In this document: positions 6,002 to 8,938 of the stretch, in pieces
How positions within the stretch are numbered: the stretch's first letter is position 1
How the letters are laid out: each line of letters begins with the position of its first letter
NCBI GenBank assembly: GCA_029565375.1
Contig: JAKQOF010000097.1
Location: 1-8,938, forward strand
Source: a bacterium
GTDB taxonomy: Bacteria; Patescibacteriota; Saccharimonadia; Saccharimonadales; Saccharimonadaceae
Length of the DNA stretch: 8,938 nt
Reading direction: 5' to 3'
Made by a program: the position numbers and the translations under genes
Notes under the pieces: generated by a model
Database searches by the model: none
What the model saw: only the letters and a program-made list of their open reading frames with translations
Told to the model about the DNA's origin: nothing

Positions 6002-7034
6002 AAGCCTGCAAATGTTCAATAATATCTTCAATTGCACCGTTCATAGCGGCAGGGATGTTACTACGGCTGTATCCAATGCGGTGGTCTGTAATACGATCCT
6101 GAGGGAAGTTATAGGTGCGAATTTTTTCGCTACGGTCACCTGACCCAATCAAGCCACGTCGCTCGGCATCAAGTTTGGCATTTTCAGCATCTGTTTTAAT
6201 TTGGAGAAGGCGACTGCGGAGAACTGACATGGCTTTCTCTTTATTTTTCAACTGTGACTTCTCGTCTTGGTTAATGACTACCAAGCCACTCGGAACGTGC
6301 GTGATACGTACGGCGCTGTCTGTTGTGTTAACGGACTGACCACCGTGACCACCGGATCGGTAGATGTCGATGCGCAGGTCGTTTGGATTGATCTCAAGAT
6401 CAGTCTCTTCGGCTTCAGGTAACACTGCGACGGTGACTGTACTGGTGTGAATACGTCCTTGTGACTCTGTGGTTGGAACGCGCTGTACACGGTGCACGCC
6501 TGACTCAAACTTTAACTGTGCGTATGGTGATTCACCTTTAACGCTAAAAATAACTTCTTTGTATCCGCCAGTATCGTTGGCACTTTCGTTGATAAGCTCG
6601 GAGCGGAGGTTATGCGTCTCGCAGTAGCGCAGATACATTCGATATAGTTCTGCCGCAAACAGGCTCGCTTCGTCACCGCCAGCACCTGCGCGAATCTCAA
6701 TGATAACGTTTTTTTCGTCATTCGGATCTTTTGGCGCAAGCATCATAAACAGTTCTGCTTCCAACTTTTCAAGACGCTCTTCAATATCAATTACTTCCAG
6801 CTTGGCAACCTCAGCCAAATCGTCGCCACCGCCAATCAGTTCTTTTGCCTCAACCAGTTGTGCCTCAAGAGTGTGGCGGAGAGTGGCTTTTTCCAAGATA
6901 GCGTCCAGCTCAGTAAAGCGCTTGTTTTTAGTGGTGTATGCGTCGTCCGCATACGCATCGGGACGCGCCAAAAACTCACCAAGCTCTTTCTTCTCGGTCT
7001 GGAGTTCGTCGATGTTCAGGCTAATCTTTGGCAT
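5970..7034 (-). CDS. prfA: Peptide chain release factor 1
   Basis: A 354-residue class I release factor that reads UAA and UAG stop codons in the ribosomal A site and triggers peptide release. An acidic helical N-terminal domain (about 1-100) precedes AGAGGDEASLFA (116-127). The anticodon-like PxT motif of RF1 is PTT at 187-189, within RVPTTESQGRIHTS. The catalytic loop GGHGGQ is at 228-233, and the C-terminal DHRIGYSRSNI signature is at 317-327. The PxT motif separates it from RF2, which has SPF. An upstream in-frame ATG at 7094 lies inside the rpmE terminator hairpin region; the start at 7034 is preferred because MPKISLNIDEL fits family length and AGGAAG lies just upstream (about 7039-7044). 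prmC follows with overlap. Confidence 0.96.
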   Translation of the reverse strand: MPKISLNIDELQTEKKELGEFLARPDAYADDAYTTKNKRFTELDAILEKATLRHTLEAQLVEAKELIGGGDDLAEVAKLEVIDIEERLEKLEAELFMMLAPKDPNDEKNVIIEIRAGAGGDEASLFAAELYRMYLRYCETHNLRSELINESANDTGGYKEVIFSVKGESPYAQLKFESGVHRVQRVPTTESQGRIHTSTVTVAVLPEAEETDLEINPNDLRIDIYRSGGHGGQSVNTTDSAVRITHVPSGLVVINQDEKSQLKNKEKAMSVLRSRLLQIKTDAENAKLDAERRGLIGSGDRSEKIRTYNFPQDRITDHRIGYSRSNIPAAMNGAIEDIIEHLQAYERELAAANA

Positions 7035-7056
7035 TTCACTTCCTATTATGACATAC

Positions 7057-7086
7057 AAAAAGAGACTACGCTTCGGTAGTCTCTTT
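7057..7086 (-). terminator. Rho-independent terminator between rpmE and prfA
   Basis: On the minus strand an 11-bp perfect stem (7086-7076 with 7069-7059; arm AAAGAGACTAC, six-base loop CGAAGC) is followed by a run of T (7061-7057 as read on the minus strand). It lies 12 nt after the rpmE stop and ends about 23 nt before the prfA start. It should end most rpmE transcripts, so prfA depends on read-through or on a promoter inside this short gap. Confidence 0.85.
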
Positions 7087-7097
7087 GAGTGCAAACG

Positions 7098-7418
7098 TTA
7101 TTGTTCGGCTTTTTTTGCTTTAACAGCAGCGGCCTTCTTGGCTTTGCTGGCAAGCTGTTCTTTGCGTGCTTCAGCAGCAGCAAACTTGGCTTTGTAACGA
7201 TCAACACGGCCTTCAGTGTCGATGATTTTCTCTTCACCAGTAAAGAACGGGTGAGAAGCGCTAGAAATATGGACTTTCACAAGTGGGTACTCTTGTCCAT
7301 CTTCCCAGGTAATAGTGTCGTTGGTCTGCGCAGTAGACTGTGTCAAAAACGCAAACCCAGCCACGTCATCGCTAAATACGACGGGACGATAATCGGTTGG
7401 GTGTAAATTGGTTTTCAT
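7098..7418 (-). CDS. rpmE2: 50S ribosomal protein L31 type B, with Lys/Ala-rich tail
   Basis: A 106-residue L31 of the large ribosomal subunit. The block YPLVKVHISSASHPFFTG (44-61) and the following TEGRVDRYKAKF (68-79) identify the family. It has no cysteines at all, so it is the zinc-independent (type B, C-minus) form. Residues about 80-106 form an Ala/Lys/Glu-rich, probably helical tail that makes it longer than the usual type B protein of around 80-90 residues. It stands immediately upstream of prfA and prmC, a conserved order in many bacteria. A perfect -35 and a near-perfect -10 lie right before its ATG, leaving only about 2-4 nt of leader and no Shine-Dalgarno. Confidence 0.93.
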   Translation of the reverse strand: MKTNLHPTDYRPVVFSDDVAGFAFLTQSTAQTNDTITWEDGQEYPLVKVHISSASHPFFTGEEKIIDTEGRVDRYKAKFAAAEARKEQLASKAKKAAAVKAKKAEQ

Positions 7419-7427
7419 ATCTGAAGT

Positions 7428-7456
7428 ATTGTATCTGTTTTAAGAGGTTTTGTCAA
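7428..7456 (-). promoter_or_regulatory. rpmE promoter P1
   Basis: On the minus strand a perfect -35 TTGACA (7456-7451), 17 nt spacer and -10 TACAAT (7433-7428). Transcription should begin at about 7422-7420, only 2-4 nt before the ATG at 7418, making the rpmE mRNA leaderless. This is the best match to a sigma70 promoter in the window. Confidence 0.75.
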
Positions 7457-7461
7457 AGGGT

Positions 7462-7490
7462 ATTGTATCCATGTTTCCAAAGATTGACAA
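7462..7490 (-). promoter_or_regulatory. Possible second rpmE promoter P2
   Basis: Exactly 34 nt upstream of P1, TTGTCA (7490-7485) and TACAAT (7467-7462) lie 17 nt apart on the minus strand. Its -35 overlaps the -35 of the divergent promoter for the gene at 7548, so the two directions may compete for polymerase. It would give a leader of about 37 nt. Confidence 0.4.
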
Positions 7491-7512
7491 ATAAGCATAA
7501 ACGTGATAAGGT
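7484..7512 (+). promoter_or_regulatory. Promoter of the secreted-protein gene
   Basis: A perfect -35 TTGACA (7484-7489) is followed after 17 nt by the weak -10 TAAGGT (7507-7512), helped by an extended TG at 7504-7505. The predicted start is near 7519, with an A-rich leader of about 29 nt and no Shine-Dalgarno. Because the upstream GTG at 7503 would lie inside this promoter, it supports the ATG at 7548 as the real start. Confidence 0.5.
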
Positions 7513-7547
7513 TTAAACAAAGGTTATATAAAACAAAAACACAAAAA

Positions 7548-8801
7548 ATGAGTGAAAAACGATTCCGTACAGAAGGTCAGGCGACAGTAGAATCTCAAAC
7601 GCATGCGCACAGTGCGCGTATTAACGGTGCATTAGGCGAGACAACAGCCTTAGTCTTGGCAGGTGCGCTCGCATTAGGGCCGCAAGCAGCATCGTTTGCT
7701 GAACAAAGTGATAAGGACCTATTTCAACCAGAGAGCACCACAGGCGAAGTATCTGTAGCGGCAGTAAACCCAACAGAAGCAGCTCTTGAACGTGGAGCGA
7801 TTGCGATTGATATAACAGGCTCAACACCAGAGCTACATACGCCTGCGTACGAGTACGAAGCTGGGGCGTTTCAATATAATCCCGAAGCAACGTGTCATGT
7901 TCGTGATAGTCAGTGGCTTGAGGAATATGGTCTACCGTCCGCATATATTAAACTCGTGTATCAACGAGCAGGCGTGAACCCTGAAACCGCAACCTTAGAA
8001 CAAAAGATTGATGCCTTTAAAGATGCGATGGTGGATTGTTACACGAAAGACCCGTACATTTTTGCTGGAAATAAATTGATGTTAGACCACAGTACGGACG
8101 GCGTTACTATTAACCAAGACATGATTAATGCGTATGGAGACGCCCTCGCTGCTGATCCCGTCCGTTGGCAGGATGATTTTGAAAGCTATATGGGATTGTT
8201 TGAATCTTCAGATAACACGTGTTCTGTTGGACGTGCCGAGGCTGGTACACATATGACAACATACACAAGTAACGCCGATAGTCTGGATGGCCGTTATCGT
8301 ATTTATATGGCTGGCCCAAGTCGTATTAGCACTGATATTCTTATTCTCCAATTGCCTAACGGGCAGAGCGTTGCCTTTAAAGAATGTCTGCAACCTGCCT
8401 GGAGCACCGGTTCAGAACTTGAAATTCCAAGCGGTGGGGTTCCAGACCTAATGGTCGATTTACCAGTCATAGACACTGATCAGTGTGAACCAAATGGGTT
8501 TCCTGTGATTGTCCCGCCAATTCTCTTGCCTCCGACGAGCTTCGTAAATGAGCCGGGTATCGATCATCCGATTGTTCCGGGTGTATTACCATCGGCTTTG
8601 ACCGTCGAGAAACCTGCTTATGCAGCGTTGACAGGGTCAAGCATCGACCATAGTAAGGGCAAAACAAACCAAGGTTACGCAACGGTAGCGCGTCATAACA
8701 AGCAGCCAACCTGGCTTAATGATGGTAGCAATGTTGGTGGCCGTAAGGGTCGCGGTCGTACAAGTACAGCTCGGACACCCAATGCGCGACGCGGACGCTA
8801 G
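7548..8801 (+). CDS. Secreted or membrane-anchored protein of unknown family, Pro-rich with basic Gly/Arg tail
   Basis: A 417-residue protein from the ATG at 7548 (MSEKRFRTEG). An in-frame GTG at 7503 would add 15 residues but lies in the likely promoter. A long polar N-region (1-31) leads to a hydrophobic stretch TALVLAGALALG (33-44) and a possible signal-peptidase site SFA/E after residue 51; it could instead stay as an N-terminal anchor. The exported part holds five cysteines (116, 164, 225, 280, 313), a mixed region to about 220, a probable beta-rich segment at about 223-285 bounded by C225 and C280, a proline-rich linker (about 316-348), and a strongly basic Gly/Arg/Thr/Asn tail (about 392-417, net positive, no acidic residues). 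I recognise no enzyme motif, LPXTG sorting signal or repeat. An extracellular binding or surface role is inference. It heads a likely operon with the CDS at 8807. Confidence 0.8.
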   Translation: MSEKRFRTEGQATVESQTHAHSARINGALGETTALVLAGALALGPQAASFAEQSDKDLFQPESTTGEVSVAAVNPTEAALERGAIAIDITGSTPELHTPAYEYEAGAFQYNPEATCHVRDSQWLEEYGLPSAYIKLVYQRAGVNPETATLEQKIDAFKDAMVDCYTKDPYIFAGNKLMLDHSTDGVTINQDMINAYGDALAADPVRWQDDFESYMGLFESSDNTCSVGRAEAGTHMTTYTSNADSLDGRYRIYMAGPSRISTDILILQLPNGQSVAFKECLQPAWSTGSELEIPSGGVPDLMVDLPVIDTDQCEPNGFPVIVPPILLPPTSFVNEPGIDHPIVPGVLPSALTVEKPAYAALTGSSIDHSKGKTNQGYATVARHNKQPTWLNDGSNVGGRKGRGRTSTARTPNARRGR

Positions 8802-8806
8802 TACAT

Positions 8807-8938
8807 ATGGCAGTTGAACACGTAGAATGTGCAACAAACGACGTGGAGGCTCTACACCAACCACTCAATCACGAAGAGTTGCGTGAGATTGGTCATGTCG
8901 GCCTAGATAGTCTTGCGCGTATGGACTTATTTATAGGA
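8807..8938 (+). CDS. Partial CDS of unknown function, N-terminal 44 residues
   Basis: An ATG 5 nt after the stop of the secreted-protein gene opens a frame of 44 codons that is still open at the window edge, starting MAVEHVECATNDVEALHQPL and ending GLDSLARMDLFIG. The start of the protein is acidic and polar, with no signal peptide or membrane helix, so it appears cytoplasmic. There is no Shine-Dalgarno; the tight spacing suggests translational coupling. The family is not recognisable from this fragment. Confidence 0.5.
   Translation, partial: MAVEHVECATNDVEALHQPLNHEELREIGHVGLDSLARMDLFIG

Larger units (their letters stand above)
7426..7493 (-). repeat. Imperfect 34-bp tandem duplication in the rpmE promoter region
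   Basis: Positions 7426-7459 and 7460-7493 align as two tandem 34-bp units with 21 identities. Both begin with the identical 10-mer gtattgtatc and carry tgtcaaa or tgacaaa at the same offset. Each unit places a -10 (TACAAT on the minus strand) and a -35 box at 17 nt spacing, so the duplication copies a whole promoter core. Confidence 0.5.

Noticed and set aside
6700..7197. A 165-codon plus-strand frame opposite prfA and rpmE
   Set aside because: It is the complement of prfA/rpmE coding sequence, Ser/Ala-rich and low in complexity, and spans the terminator; a shadow of real genes.
7503..7547. Upstream GTG start adding 15 residues to the exported protein
   Set aside because: It sits within the spacer and -10 region of the likely promoter and has no ribosome binding site; the ATG at 7548 is favoured.

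Overview
The window looks like a chromosomal segment of a Candidatus Saccharibacteria (TM7, Patescibacteria/CPR) genome, or a close relative. The grounds are moderate GC, compact spacing, the run of core genes parA-parB, lepB, LCP and rpmE-prfA-prmC, a PrmC carrying NLPY in place of NPPY, a zinc-free L31, and large taxon-specific envelope proteins without recognisable domains. All complete genes read under the standard code. The phylum call is an inference from gene content, not from a search.

Layout. 1-138 (minus): a GC-rich partial CDS running off the left edge, compositionally unlike the rest. 139-301: divergent promoter region. 302-1940 (plus): parA and parB, overlapping by 8 nt, the chromosome segregation pair; a perfect 22-bp palindrome lies inside parB. 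1974-2573 (minus): signal peptidase I. 2574-2674: short divergent control region with a dyad. 2675-4315 (plus): a LytR-CpsA-Psr (LCP) envelope glycopolymer transferase with a LytR C-terminal domain. 4340-5149 (plus): an unrecognised polytopic membrane protein, ending 3 nt from the convergent prmC. 5153-7418 (minus): rpmE, a hairpin terminator, prfA and prmC, a translation block in which PrmC methylates the GGQ glutamine of the neighbouring release factor. 7419-7547: a dense divergent promoter region with a duplicated 34-bp promoter module. 7548-8801 (plus): a secreted or membrane-anchored protein of unknown family. 8807-8938 (plus): start of an unrecognised CDS cut by the right edge.

Functionally there are three groups: chromosome segregation (parAB), translation (rpmE, prfA, prmC) and cell envelope or secretion (lepB, LCP, polytopic protein, secreted 417-aa protein). 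LepB would process exported proteins such as the 417-aa one. A recurring theme is that several first-in-transcript genes (lepB, LCP, the polytopic protein, rpmE) have a -10 box so close to the start codon that their mRNAs would be leaderless or nearly so, whereas parA, parB, prfA and the left-edge gene have Shine-Dalgarno sequences.

No tRNA, rRNA, CRISPR array, insertion sequence or clear mobile element was seen. The best leads for something undescribed are the palindrome in parB, the duplicated promoter module, and the secreted protein with the partial gene behind it.
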